Source: Ypsolopha sequella
Taxonomy: Eukaryota; Arthropoda; Insecta; Lepidoptera; Ypsolophidae
Length of the DNA stretch: 64,000 nt
Direction: 5' to 3'
NCBI GenBank assembly: GCA_934047225.1
Contig: OW203997.1
Location: 5,256,417-5,320,416 of the forward strand
The translations under genes were made by a program, and so were the position numbers. Of the stretch, positions 31,899 through 42,815 are shown one piece after another. The stretch's first letter is position 1; each line of letters begins with the position of its first letter. The notes under the pieces were generated by a model. The model was not told the origin of the DNA, ran no database searches, and was given only the letters and a program-made list of their open reading frames with translations.

Positions 31899-32184
31899 AA
31901 CTAACTGTGTTTTCTAACTAACTTATTACTATATTCTATCTAAAGATGACATAAGAAACCGATCAATTGAAAGTCCATTCCCACATTTTATCTCATTAAC
32001 AATAGAACTCATTCCGATTGCATCCAACCGCGGATGTCCCAACGCCGTAATTTCTCCGTTTCTCCTTAATGAACGAAACCTAGAAACTGTCGGTAAAAAA
32101 ACGCCGCTGCTACGTTGGTCGGACTGGGAGAAAAGATTTTCTATCGTTTTTAAACCGTTAAATTTACTGATATATTGATTTCAA

Positions 32185-32520
32185 GCAGCGGTAGCTCAGG
32201 CGGTAGAATGCTGGCCTCTCAATCTTGAGACCCAGGTTCGATTCCCAGTTGAGTTTTTCGAAATTTATGCGCGTAGTATGTGTATAACATAATACTAACC
32301 ACTTGCTGAACGGTGAAAGAAAATATCGTAAAGAAACCCGCATACCCTAAAAGCGTGTATTTTGCCCGAAGAACGGCGGTAGAGCTCACTACCCATAGTG
32401 GGACGTAATAATCTTCGGTGAAACGCGGGTGTACCGACTGTGGACTGTGACTTGCATTTCACAGTTCACACTCAGGAACACCTCTGACACCTCCTCGGGG
32501 ATTCATGTAGTGACGATATA
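32185..32520 (+). mobile_element. tRNA-headed SINE
   Basis: A box TAGCTCAGGCGG (32192-32203) and B box GGTTCGATTCC (32235-32245) are spaced as in a tRNA promoter. The tRNA-like head is followed by a long unrelated body (AAACCCGCATACCC, GGCGGTAGAGCTCACTAC, GAAACGCGGGTGTACCG, CATTTCACAGTTCACACTCA). Body fragments recur at 17215-17425 (+) and 44945-45080 (-). The lack of a proper acceptor stem rules out a functional tRNA gene. Confidence 0.85.
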
Positions 32521-32524
32521 TGTT

Positions 32525-33810
32525 TTTTTATTTATGTATTTATAAATTTATTTAAAAATGAAGGATACGGGTATTCTTGCTTGAACTTTTCATATTAGTA
32601 TCAAAATTAAGCAGCTACTGAAGGTTTACATTTTAGTTCAAGTGCTATCTAAAGTAAATTTTCTTGATTGCAAAAATTTCCTTAATTATTAGGAACAGAA
32701 GATCAATTACTTTGGGAAAAATGAGTTTTAGCAACACTTAAACTAAAAATAAAGCCACCAGAATCTGCTTCATAGGATATTTAAAAATGTACCAATAAAT
32801 ATCTTAAATTTGAACTGATGACTGCCTCATACCGAGATGCAAAATCTTTAAAAGGAAATGTTTTATTGTCTTTTATATAAATAATAATATCCTTCATAAA
32901 TAAATGAAACAACAAACAAAAAGCAAGAACAATAAATATATCCTTAAAGTTAAATGCAGAACGTATCCTATATGTTAATAGCATCGAAATAATTATAGAC
33001 ATAAAAATAGAACATAGAACAATTTTATTGGCAATGTGCATTACAAGTCAAATTTCATTTTTTTTTACACTTTTTACTTAGAAATAAATTATAACATTAA
33101 TAGTACAATAGTATAATGTACGATCAATCAAAAATAAATAAAAATGAATTTGCCGTTTTTAACTATTTAATTTCAATATTTTGTAAAATTCTGATATTGC
33201 CACTCTGAGCCAGCTCTGAGCCAGGGCGGGAAACTTTACAACATTTGACGTTTAGAATTCCTTACGGCCATAGAGCCCTTTCTCAGTCTAGTTAAAGAAA
33301 AAAAAGTATTCTATGTCTATGAAAAAAACGTTACGGCTTTTTAAATCATGAATTTTATATAACTAATCCACTAGCACTATCACTGTATGGCACAGATTGG
33401 CACTAAACGGTAACCCGAAATTTTGAAATTTGAAATGATTCTTCTGACAGTCTCAATCCAGCAGAATGCTCTCCTTTTTTTGGTTCTAAGCAAAATAATA
33501 CTTACCCTAAAAATAATGTATTAAATTCTGCACATAATTCATAAGGCGTATGATTTATGCATCTTCGATTCATTATAAAATATATTATAGCTAAAATTCA
33601 TGTCCTATGTAAATTACATAACGGCTTCTGCCTGTCTATGAGGGTACTTTATGATTTCCTTACATCATATTTCCAGTTTAGACAAGCAGCTTTTTGCTTT
33701 CTTTGACAAAGATAATGTTATGTGTAAACAAAACTCTTAATTAGTTATGAGTGAATTCTTTCACATATTATCTGGTCTACCGCGATCAATTTTTACCTTT
33801 TTTACCTTTT
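32525..33810. other. unannotated AT-rich DNA
   Basis: A - strand ORF at 32781-33041 (86 codons, two hydrophobic stretches, starts MHIANKIVLC) has no recognised family and no visible splice or promoter context, so it is not called as a gene. Nothing else was recognised. Confidence 0.35.
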
Positions 33811-33819
33811 TTTTACTTG

Positions 33820-33945
33820 CTTGAGTCTGCATTTTGAACAGCATGGTAAGAGTGTTTAGCGGAATATTGAAAATTATTAATATTTCCACAAATTCATGAT
33901 GGGCTTCCGCAAAGTAACGCCTTTTTCAATAAATGTTATATACAG
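33820..33945 (+). repeat. dispersed repeat family 5, copy 2
   Basis: GCTTGAGTCTGCATTTTGAA through CGCAAAGTAACGCCTTTTTC matches 27925-28035 in order and orientation. Confidence 0.8.
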
Positions 33946-34136
33946 AATTGAATTTAGAAAATTAAACTATTAATTTTGTTTTAAGATTTATGCAAATAGG
34001 TACACTAATCGGCAGGTAGTCGCCGACGACCTCGAGTCGACCTGTGTCGGTACAAATATCGACAGAAACTATGTTGAAATAGCGTTCATATCACGTCGCA
34101 TGGTCTCTGGATGGCGCAAAATAGGGGAAAATAATA

Positions 34137-34844
34137 CTTTTTAATACAGTTGCTCAAAAAGTGGCGTATTGCAGGGACGTATAACGTTCGGGATGTGGGC
34201 TATTACATACTCGAGCTTTTTCTTTACCTTTTCCGAACTCGTGCGTTCTCTTTCCCAACTGTCAAAATAACGTGTAATAAAAAGAAAAAACCAACCACGA
34301 AGTTTTTACAAAAAAAAAAATTCATTGAAGTTTTTATGATTCATGCAAATATTTCTAAAAAGAAGCTACTAATTTGTTTCAATATCAGATTTAATGATTT
34401 GATTCAATGAGTTAGGTTAGGTTTCATTTCATTTCATCTCATTGAATTTCATTTTCATTTCATATCAATAAAAAAATTCTACTGAAGACTTGGCTGTATG
34501 GACATAGTTCCCTTTACCTATCCAGAATGGGTGAAGAAAACAAAAAAAATCTCTGCTTATATTCTTTTACGGTTGGCGCCATTTTCGAAAAATTTTTTTT
34601 GCGGGTTTAGTTTGTTACACAAAATGAGTAATTTCGACGATATTTTATTTGAATTAACACCACCGGAACTCAGTATAATTGCACAAAATGCTTCGGAGAA
34701 CATTTTACCGGAAAAGTCAAAAAGTCGCTACATATCTACATACGACGAATTTATTGCGTGGAGTATTAGTTAGTTGAGTTTATTGTGTTTTAATTATTTT
34801 ATTAAATTGCTTCATTTTTTCGCAACTGTATTAAAAATAGTTGT
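34137..34844 (+). mobile_element. non-autonomous element with Crypton-like ORF fragment
   Basis: The left end TTTTTAATACAGTTGCTCAAAAA is mirrored by TTTTTTCGCAACTGTATTAAAAA at about 34818-34842, giving ends of about 20 bp. Its interior holds the 34621-34773 coding fragment. It is nested in repeat family 3. Confidence 0.6.
34621..34773 (+). pseudogene. N-terminal fragment of a Crypton-like tyrosine-recombinase protein
   Basis: The frame reads MSNFDDILFELTPPELSIIA, QNASENILPEKSKSRYISTY, DEFIAWSIS and stops. The LLPEKSxxRYxxxYxxFxxW pattern is the start of the N-terminal core-binding domain in a family of insect proteins related to Crypton/tyrosine recombinases. The catalytic domain is absent. 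An upstream in-frame ATG at 34498 would add a low-quality leader, so the start at 34621 is preferred. It could be exon 1 of a longer ancestor. Confidence 0.5.
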
Positions 34845-34847
34845 TCA

Positions 34848-34982
34848 TTACACGTGCGGAACCGTCATTGCAACTTGTTCCGACTGTCAACCCTCACCTT
34901 CGGCTGCGCCTCGGCTCGGGTAGACATTTGTCGGAACTCTTTGCAATGACAGGCTTTCCGCACTCGTAATGAAATATACTAT
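34848..34982. mobile_element. MITE with about 40-bp inverted ends and GC-rich centre
   Basis: TTCATTACACGTGCGGAACC, GTCATTGCAA, TTCCGAC at the left is mirrored by GTCGGAACTC, TTGCAATGACAGG, TTTCCGCACTCGTAATGAA at the right. The centre is GC-rich (CCTTCGGCTGCGCCTCGGCT). It directly abuts the Crypton-like element and may be its terminal module. Confidence 0.75.
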
Positions 34983-35502
34983 TTCACATGGATGCATTGA
35001 ACGGAAAAAAAACTCCATAAATGATTTTTCTAAGCAATATTTTCCTTGAATTTAAGTGCAAGAACCATACAAATACCATTAATGGTTTCGAAGAAATAAC
35101 CAAGTTTACATTATTTTAGTTTAAAAACAGCTCGACTTTGAACAATATTTTCATACTGTTTTTTTTACGCAAGAATAATTTTCAGTTTTTTTTTTCTTAT
35201 ACTTTAAATAGCGCTATATTTTTTTTTTCTAAATTTTTATACATCTCATTTAAGCTTTCGTCCGAGCATTTAAGAGTATTAAGAGTAATACCATTATCAG
35301 TAAGAGTAATTTTCAGATGACACTGGAAGAGGCGCTCTTTACCATAGAAAATAACAAGAAGGTATTGACAATTTTTATAGGAAGTAAATTTTTTTATCCA
35401 CTATTTTCATAAGTTTTTCAATTGAAGTGGTTCAAAAGTAGTAATTATCCTTTAACATTATTTCACATTTTAAAACAGTTTTAAACTTCCGACCCCATGC
35501 AG

Positions 35503-35775
35503 ATACAAGGTGACTTTTTGATCATTGTCCAAATTCACACTGGAGGCTTGGTAAGTGATCAGCATCATGACATGAATCGATAACAATTTTTGTGAAATTC
35601 GTCTAATGAAATTTCAACTCCCCATAGTAATTCACTCCCAGTCCTGAGTGAATCACTATGGGGAGTCGAAATTTCATTTTACTAATTTTACAAAAATCGT
35701 TATTGATTCATGATGCTTATCAATTACCAAGGCTCAAGTATGAATTTGGACGATGTTAACAAATTCACCTTGTAT
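35503..35775. mobile_element. palindromic MITE, family 4, copy 2
   Basis: ATACAAGGTGACTTTTTGAT at the left is mirrored by AAATTCACCTTGTAT at the right. The centre GAAATTTCAACTCCCCATAG is mirrored by CTATGGGGAGTCGAAATTTC. It is the best-preserved member of the family. Confidence 0.9.
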
Positions 35776-35779
35776 ATGA

Positions 35780-36323
35780 GCTAGGTAAATAGTAACAATT
35801 TAAATGACCACATATACCATAAATATAAATGATATCGCTTTATGGTTAAACGTCATTAACTTAGCGCAAAGTGCATAACTTAAGTTTGTTTTTCTTGTTT
35901 TGAAATTTAAAATTGAAAAGCATTTTGGTCTGTGTCATGTGCCTACGCTGGAATATATTACAATAAACTTTATTATATTTCTTACATTAGTAATGCATAA
36001 TACACCATTTTACATTATAATAATTAAATTTCTTTTCATAGATTTATATTTTAATATAGTTTGTTAATATAGATTTTAAAGCGCATTTCCAACGATCTCG
36101 TTAAAATAACAATGATCTCATCATCTTATACGTTGGTAAATTAACTTATTTCAGCCACGTAACGATTGTTTTAAAAATAAAATTCCACAATAGACTTTTA
36201 TTTTCCTAGATAACAGTCTTGAAAACAATTAAATTTATTTATTTTCTACGACATTTACAGTGCGTTTGTTAAAGAAGTGTGTATAGTTTTCGGAAAATTG
36301 AAATTTTGTGTTTTTAATTCGAT
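35780..36323. other. region upstream of the fucosyltransferase
   Basis: AT-rich, with no repeat recognised. No clear TATA or initiator could be chosen. If the coding sequence starts at 36324, part of this would be 5' UTR. If 36383 is a splice acceptor (ending AGCACAG), the true first exon would lie at or beyond this stretch. Confidence 0.35.
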
Positions 36324-37894
36324 ATGTATAAATTCGAAAAAAAATTTGTCAATATTATTGTTATGTATCTGAACATAGCACAGGAAGTTTCACCAGAAAC
36401 TGAAAATACAAAGTACATACTTATCTGGTCACGGAAATCCGAAGATCCAATACCCTTGTTTGGTGAAGGACAAGGAGTTTTTATCGAAAATGAGTGTTCT
36501 TTCAACGACTGCTATGTAACTATGGACCACAACTTCTTTAATGGACCTCTTATCCGATTTGATGCAATTTTGTTCAGTGGCATTGAAGTGTTAACGAAGT
36601 TGACCCCAGAAGACTTTCCAGTGATTCGAGAAACTGAACAAAAATACATATACGTTAATCAAGAAGCATCTGTAAACCAACCGGTATGCCTGAAATTTTT
36701 TGATAATTTCTTTAACTGGACTATGACATATAAACTAAATTCTGATATACCGTACCCATACATTGCAGTAGTGAACAAAACAAAAGAAGTAGTGGGCCCA
36801 AGTAAACATATGCACTGGCTGAAAACAAGCGATTTTGTTCCTTACAAATCTATGCAGAAATTGAAAAAAAAAACAAAAGCTGTGGCTTGGTTTCTATCTG
36901 ATTGTACATCTAAAAGTAGAAGAGAAGATTATGCAAAAAAATTGGATAAGGCTTTGAAGCCTTATAACTTATCCGTAGATATTTACGGTCTATGTGGCAA
37001 ATTAAAGTGTACCTATATGCCGAAGTCTTATTTGTCAGCTTGGGGTCGGACTTATAATATTGGGCCACAATGTGGAAATATGTTAGAGAAAAATTACTTC
37101 TTTTATTTGGCTTTTGAGAATGCTTTATCTGAGGATTATGTAACTGAAAAGGTGCTCTGGGGACTTCAGTTTTGGACTGTGCCTATTGTTTATGGGGGAG
37201 CCAATTATAGCAGGTATCTTAGCTAATTATCATTTCGCTAGCCTTTTATCTATTTGATTGTCAGTTTTATCACGAACACCTTTATTAAAACTGCCAACAC
37301 AATATATAAAGTCCAAGTTTTAATTCAGTGGAACTTGCACAGGCAAGTAAGCAAGATGAACTGTGTCGTTTCTTCTAAATTTTACCTTTTAATACTCAGA
37401 CTCTAAGTGTTTTCAAAAACCGTAGTCCCTTTATTTAATTTATCCTTTTTTCGTAGTCCTTTTCTCCACCAAACTAATTTAAGACTATTTTTATGTCAGA
37501 AAGGCAGGTATTTCAATATCTTCTAAAGTTCTTTTTTTATTATTAACTCGACAGGTTTCTTCCGCCAACATCTTACGTTGACGCAACTAAAATTATTCCA
37601 GAAAAATTAGCTGTTCTGATCTATGAAAACATGAAACAGATAAAGAAATATCTAAAATACTTCACATGGAAAAAGCACTACGCCTTCATAAACCCAATGA
37701 AATCAGTCAACATCTGTAAGTTATGTGCTGCCCTTCATAACCGTCATAAAATGGAGACTGCTTCTACTGTCAATAACTTTAGGAAATGGTGGGATCCTAA
37801 TTATAAAAGCGATTGTAAGCAACTGCTTCCTGGGTTACAGAAGAAAAAGATTCGGGAGATAATAATGAGAGAAGGTGAAGTGTATGAAGGGTAA
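36324..37894 (+). CDS. alpha-1,3-fucosyltransferase (GT10), two exons
   Basis: Transfers fucose from GDP-fucose to N-acetylglucosamine of glycans in the Golgi. Exon 1 is 36324-37213. A 341-bp intron has GT at 37214 and AG at 37553-37554. Exon 2 is 37555-37894, ending in TAA. The joined product is 409 aa, and the junction restores NYSR|FLPPTSYVDA. GT10 hallmarks are NWTMTYKLNSDIPYPY (131-146), AVAWFLSDCTSKSRREDYAKK (186-206), VDIYGLCG (218-225) and FYLAFENALSEDYVTEK (260-276) followed by VPIVYGGANYSRFLPPTSYVD. The C-terminal CKLCAALH (351-358) is the usual cysteine motif. Oddity: a strong N-terminal membrane anchor is missing (only a weak hydrophobic patch at residues 9-18), so an upstream exon may splice to 36384. 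Subfamily (A, C or D type) is not resolved. Confidence 0.92.
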
Positions 37895-37899
37895 AGTTG

Positions 37900-39055
37900 A
37901 AATCATAAACAGTAGGAAAACATGCAAACAGTGTTTTTTTTTTCCCTCAAATGCCTGTTTTAATGACTGACAAAAGGGTTAAAGAAAGTAATGTTATTCT
38001 AACAAGTAGTTCATAATTTATGTGTGTAAATTGTAAACATTTTTATTTTCATTGGTTCCGTTCTCCAAAACAAGGGAAATCTCGAAAATGTATGATAGTG
38101 CGTCACTCGAAACATAATTCAATTTTTATTTTATTAGTTTAGTTATTTTAATGTTATATAAGAATTGCTCTTTAAAAGGGGCTGGTGGTATTCGATCGCT
38201 TAAAACCTATAATTGTTGTTCAAAAAACTGCAGATGATCTTACGAATTAATCACTTTAAGGTTAAGATCAAAAGAGGCATTCATTTAGAAATAAACATTA
38301 ATGTAAAGCGTAAATTACGGGTACTTTCCGCAAATAAAGTGAAAGAGAGAGTAATAAGTACACTCGTAACATAACAAAGATCACACCATACCCCCTAACC
38401 TTCACCAAAACATTCACAACAATCACCCAACTCTTATTCACCGACAATAAACTTCAATTTGTCTCAGCAGTGGCCTTCGCCGCAGGCGCACGTCTCTCAA
38501 TAACTAATTAGTATGCTAATAGAGAAAGATGCAGCTATTAGCATTATGTTTGTCGTGTAATAGCCGTTGAACAAATCACATAGCTTGTAAGCGTCTGTGT
38601 GTGCCGACAGGTTAACCCCGCTTTCTTAGTGAGTCACTTGGGTTAATAAATAAATACCACAATTATTGCGACAAAAAATAAGCGATTCCTGACTTATACA
38701 TATTATGCTCCCGGTCAATCCCGATTTTGCCCGATTGTAAGGCCTAGGACAAGCAAATTTTTTTGAAAGTCCTTCAGCGCAGATGAGAGCAGGTAGGTTG
38801 AGCTAGAAGGTTAGGTTATGCATAATATATAACCTTCGTGGTTATTTTGTTATGACAATCCATAACTACTTTGGCCTAGGCCAAACTAGTTTCTCCTAAA
38901 ATCGGGTTTGGCCGGTAACATACACAGTTAATTTCAGATAGCAATGAAGTAAACAAACATACTTGAAAATTAAATAAAAGTAATTCACATTTATAATGTA
39001 AATATACAAATAACATGTGTAAAAAACTATACTTAATACTTAAACATTATAACAT
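37900..39055. other. downstream of fucosyltransferase, unannotated
   Basis: The first part is probably 3' UTR. AATAAA-type signals occur at about 38333 and 38446, but none is clearly preferred. No repeat or other gene was recognised. Confidence 0.35.
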
Positions 39056-39057
39056 TA

Positions 39058-39518
39058 TTCTACACGTGCAGCCTGTGGACCAACTTCACACAGATCATGA
39101 GAATCCTGCGTTTCCAATACAATAATGGCTTCAGGATGCTGATGGGGCTGCCCCGCTTCTGCAGTGCATCAGGTATGTTTGCGAATGAGCGTACTGTTGG
39201 CTTTTATGCCATCATTCGGCAGAGAGCAGCCTCGATGCTCTGTAGGGTGCTTCAACTTCAACTGAATCCAGATGACCGTCGGTCGGTGGGAGGTACGACT
39301 CGCCCATAGCAGAGAATATAAAGTATTCCCATAGTGCGCCATCTTGCTGGGGGTACTATTCGAATACAAATGTGTATCTAACCGATACCCCAGCACTTGG
39401 TAAATTTAATTTATAATTTTTGTGTTCAGATAGGAATACTAACGTAGGGTAAGATCATTGTTACTAACCAAACTGGACCACATTGTAGTCTGATAAATAA
39501 ACGATTATTATTATTATT
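39058..39518 (+). pseudogene. LINE 3' end (ORF2 C-terminus and tail)
   Basis: The frame reads YTCSLWTNFTQIMRILRFQY, NNGFRMLMGLPRFCSASGMF, ANERTVGFYAIIRQRAASML and stops at 39307-39309. It aligns with the C-terminus of the LINE at 53.4-55.7 kb (YTVELWCSHT...MRVQYNNAW...LP..CSASGMF). The following 3' UTR ends TGATAAATAAACG with an ATT-repeat tail at about 39504-39518. This is a 5'-truncated insertion of the same or a sister family. Confidence 0.8.
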
Positions 39519-39649
39519 TTGGGAATATATGATCTCGTCTCTCCCTCTTGGCCAAAATAATCTAAAGAGAGAGAGAGAGAGACTATAAATCCCCGGCAGA
39601 AGCACATTATTTTATCTAACTTGGCTTAGGAATTGCGGTGCAAGATAAA

Positions 39650-39780
39650 ATAAAAAACCGGTCAAGTGCGAGTCAGACTCCCGTACCTAGGGTTCCGTAA
39701 TTCAACAGTTTTGGGAATCTTGTCATTTTGTTTTCGTGAATTTCTCAACCGCTATATTTTTCCTGTAATATTGTATTTTT
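39650..39780 (-). repeat. terminal part of the 'AAGTGCGAGTC' repeat family
   Basis: AAAAAACCGGTCAAGTGCGA, GTCAGACTCCCGTACC, TAGGGTTCCGTAATTCA is the reverse complement of the ends at 16460-16505, 42600-42668 and 58085-58135. Confidence 0.75.
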
Positions 39781-39785
39781 ATGAA

Positions 39786-39893
39786 TAAGGTTTTGTTGAA
39801 TAACTATTGAGTGAATTTTGGATTTAAGTGTTCTGTTTCGATTGATTAGAAAAGGGCGTGTTTTTCACAATCCGGCTAAGAAACCGCTCTTAA
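39786..39893 (+). mobile_element. TTAA-type palindromic MITE, family 1, copy C (right half)
   Basis: AAGGTTTTGTTGAATAACTA, GTTTCGATTGATTAGAAAAG, TTTTTCACAATCCGGC and AAACCGCTC|TTAA match the right halves of the copies at 19.0 and 45.8 kb. The left half is missing. Confidence 0.75.
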
Positions 39894-40072
39894 ATATATA
39901 TTTTTTTTTTGTGTATTTATTCATAGTTAAATTTATTTACATATTTAAGAGTAAATTTGTAAATTTGTAGTAGTAATATTCAACAGGCAACACAAAAAGT
40001 CTTTTTTGAAAATTTAATAAACTTTAAATTTTCAAGATAAATAATGACATGGCTTTAAAATAAAACAAAATT

Positions 40073-40514
40073 TCAACAATTAAATAGATAAATTATAAAA
40101 ATCAACATCACAATTATATGCCTAAAAAATTTACTATAAAACACGTTAGACAAAAAGAAAGAGAAAATGGTATGCGAACTTTTACAAAACAATCCTTTTT
40201 TAGACTGACTGTGCTTTGTACATGTGGTCGAGTTGACCACAAAAAAAATTGATTTAATCGAAAGGTCATTCGGGCGAGTTTCCTTCGGTCGGGATGACAA
40301 CCGAGTCGAATTATTCTCCCAAATTATAGCAGGGATGCCACGCACGTCCCGCGCCACCAACAAAGCTTTCGACCTCGGCCGGTGGTTCCGGATGAAAGCG
40401 AAACCAGTTCGATTTCGTTTTACACCTGACAAAACACAGGTCATACTAATACTACCGCAGTTACGAACATTGACTTTCAAAAACAGTCTCTATTGTCTAG
40501 CAGTTAAAGCTTAA
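40073..40514. other. GC-richer block with ORFs on both strands
   Basis: From 40255 to 40445 base composition rises sharply against AT-rich flanks, and ORFs stay open on + (40224-40514, 96 aa) and - (40073-40480, 135 aa). On the - strand a TTTTGTCAG acceptor-like site near 40425 precedes another open stretch. No family was recognised in any frame. It may be an exon of an unidentified gene or a decayed transposon. Confidence 0.3.
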
Positions 40515-40925
40515 TCATGTGTCCAAGAGTCTTGACAGGAGTTCATAGTCTCGTTGATAGTTTGTGGCCTGTTTTGAATAAGGTATCAAATTGAGTTACA
40601 AACTTCTAAGATGTTTCATTCATTGCATATAGAAATTGTCTGTTTGACATAATAATAATTAGCAGCGCTGTTTAGAACTTTACTTATAATAGACTGTGGG
40701 CATACAGTCGGTATCCTTATGTCATCGAGTAGCAAGATATGGCAAATAGAATAAAAATACTGTGATAAAATAAAACGGGGTTGGCTAGGCGCAACCTAAA
40801 ACGTTTTGTACAGTCAGCAAAAATATCGCAAAATTTTTAATGAAATATTTCTAAAACAAGTAACCTGCTATACTCGATAGAGGGTACCAAAAGGTGCCTA
40901 ATTGTTGTTGAGCGTCCTATGCTGG

Positions 40926-40998
40926 CACAGTACACCCAAAGTAATAATGCGCATACAAATCTTCGTCAATGCGCATTATTACTTTGGGAGTACTGTAC
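40926..40998. mobile_element. MITE with GTACAGT ends, copy 2 (short)
   Basis: CAAAGTAATAATGCGCATAC followed by AAATCTTCGTCAATGCGCATTATTACTTTG forms a near-perfect hairpin bounded by CAGTAC and GTACTGTAC. It has the same ends as 22916-23075 with most of the centre deleted. The ORF at 40919-41101 is not supported. Confidence 0.85.
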
Positions 40999-40999
40999 T

Positions 41000-41590
41000 A
41001 ATGTGTACTATAAAATCAGGCTGATTCACGTTAGTACCAAGATAAGACGTCTTTACCCTATTTATAAGCACCTTTTGATACGGTCATTCTGTTGGACATA
41101 GAATAGACCTACTTGCCACTTGTTGAAACAATTTTTATATCGGAAAATTTGCATTGTTTCTGATAACTTTACAAAGCGCTCCAGGTTGTAGCCAGAAAAC
41201 TCTGTTTATTTTGACATGTTTTTTTTCCACACCACTGCGTAGGTATTTGCCATATTTTATTACTAGATGACATAAGGTTACCAACTGTGCGCCCACAGTC
41301 TATTATTTTCAAAACAGTATTTTTGAATAAGGCATCAAATTGAGTTATTCAAAACAAGTTATTTCTATCCAGATATTTATGAAATTTCACCTAGTTTGGA
41401 CAAATTGTTTGAAAAGGTTTATGTATTTCTATTGGCAGGGCACAGAATGTTGGACCCGGGAAAATTCCGATTAAAGAAAGATGGATCGCTTGTCCTTTCT
41501 ACATGAAACCATCCATTACTGTCGAAGAAGAACGTTAACACCCAACTTAGAAGATTAAGCGATACTGTTTTCTTGAATTTTCTTTTAAAC
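41000..41590. other. unannotated DNA
   Basis: AGGTTACC...GCGCCCACAGTCTAT near 41277-41303 and AATAGACTGTGGGCATACAG near 40687 form a loose inverted pair about 600 bp apart. No gene was seen. Confidence 0.35.
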
Positions 41591-41599
41591 ATTGTAGCG

Positions 41600-41725
41600 T
41601 TTTTATTTATAGGGCTTACAGGGGGCACGGTGCGTGTTCGCCAAAACTCCCAATAAGCAGAGGTCGCTGTTAATGTTCCTATGTAGTAATATTTACCAAC
41701 ATTTTTAATTTTGTAACTTATCCCA
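41600..41725 (-). repeat. inverted partner of 42690-42815
   Basis: GCCAAAACTCCCAATAAGCA with TTTTTAATTTTGTAACTTAT is mirrored at 42690-42815 (AATAAGTTACAAAATTAAAAA, GCGCTTATTGGGAGTCTTGG). The ORF at 41419-41751 (-) lies across it and is not supported. Confidence 0.65.
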
Positions 41726-42339
41726 TGACTTAAACCTGAAACACTTACCAAAATCTAATACACACCAAAGTTATAAGCGTTTAAATAGTAAAGTGAAGTA
41801 AAGTAAAGTAAAAAAGGTCTATTACCAAAAAAATACTTAAAACTAAACACATTAAAATTATACATAAGTTAAAATAGAAGAAAAAAAAGTTTTAAACATT
41901 TCTGGCAAATGGTAGCATGCTCAGCAAAGCTGCCGATCTCATAGAAATCGAGCAGCGCTGATTTTCAGCATACCCCAGACATAGGACATAATTTAAGAAA
42001 AAAATCAAATAAAGGCGCAGAAGGACGCGTAAAATTCAACACAAAAAATAAAAGTGAGAAAAGGAATAATAATATTAAAACAGGCCTGCAGTCTCGACAA
42101 AGATAGCGATTTCTATCCTAGCGTTTTCAGTCGTTAAGTGATAAAAATCGATTATTTTTAGTGTCTACCATCAAATATATCGAATTAAATCGGAAACGTA
42201 TCGAATTCGCTTCCAATGTCAGTCGATAGTTTGACGGTAAATCTATAAAATTATTTTTTATAACTTAACAAGCGAAATCGGTAGGATAGCGATCGCTATT
42301 CTTTGTCGAGACTGCAGCCCCAGGACATTTAAACGCTTG

Positions 42340-42668
42340 TAACTTTTGGTGTATTGGTATGATTTTGGTAATTTTTAGGGTTCCGTACCCAAAGGGTAAC
42401 CAACGGACCCTATTACTAAGACACCGCTGTCCGTCTGTCTGTCCGTCTGTCACCAGGCTGTATCTCATGAACCGTGATAGTTAGACGGTTGAAATTTTCA
42501 CAGATGATGTATTTTTGTGGCCGCTATAACAACAAATACTAAAAAATAGAATAAAATAAATATTTGATGGGGCTCCCATACAACAGACATGCTTTTTTTT
42601 GCCGTTTTTATAGATAATGGTACGGAATCCTCCGTGCGCGAGTCCGACTCACACTTTGCCGGTTTTTT
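42340..42668 (-). repeat. 'GGGTTCCGTACC' interspersed repeat, copy 1
   Basis: TAGGGTTCCGTACCCAAAGG, CGCTGTCCGTCTGTCTGTCC, GGCTGTATCTCATGAACCGT, ACAGATGATGTATTTTTGTG and GAGTCCGACTCACACTTTGC match 57855-58135 throughout. The T-run after GGCCGG looks like the complement of an A-tail, so the element is read as - strand. A fragment lies at 57060-57125. No coding capacity. Confidence 0.85.
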
Positions 42669-42689
42669 TATTTTAGGTTCATATCATAG

Positions 42690-42815
42690 GTTATTGGAAT
42701 AAGTTACAAAATTAAAAATGTAGGTAAATATTAATACATAAAGACATTATCAGCGATCTGCGCTTATTGGGAGTCTTGGCGAACGGGATTGTACAGAATA
42801 AGTTACAAAATTAAA
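42690..42815 (+). repeat. inverted partner of 41600-41725
   Basis: AATAAGTTACAAAATTAAAAA occurs twice here (about 42700 and 42798) and mirrors the sequence near 41700. Confidence 0.65.

Larger units (their letters stand above)
34014..35340 (+). repeat. dispersed repeat family 3, copy with an insertion of about 840 bp
   Basis: The left part 34014-34140 and right part 34985-35340 together reproduce the uninterrupted copy at 20025-20500. Between them sits foreign DNA flanked by ATACTTTT (about 34132-34139) and ATACTATT. The pair is consistent with an 8-bp target duplication at the site that reads AATACTTTTCACATT in the uninterrupted copy. Confidence 0.75.

Noticed and set aside
32192..32245. 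tRNA gene
   Set aside because: A and B boxes are present, but the acceptor stem does not form and a repeated non-tRNA body follows; it is a SINE.
32781..33041. 86-aa hydrophobic ORF on the - strand
   Set aside because: AT-rich sequence readily encodes F/I/L/K/N runs; no family, splice sites or conservation evidence is visible.
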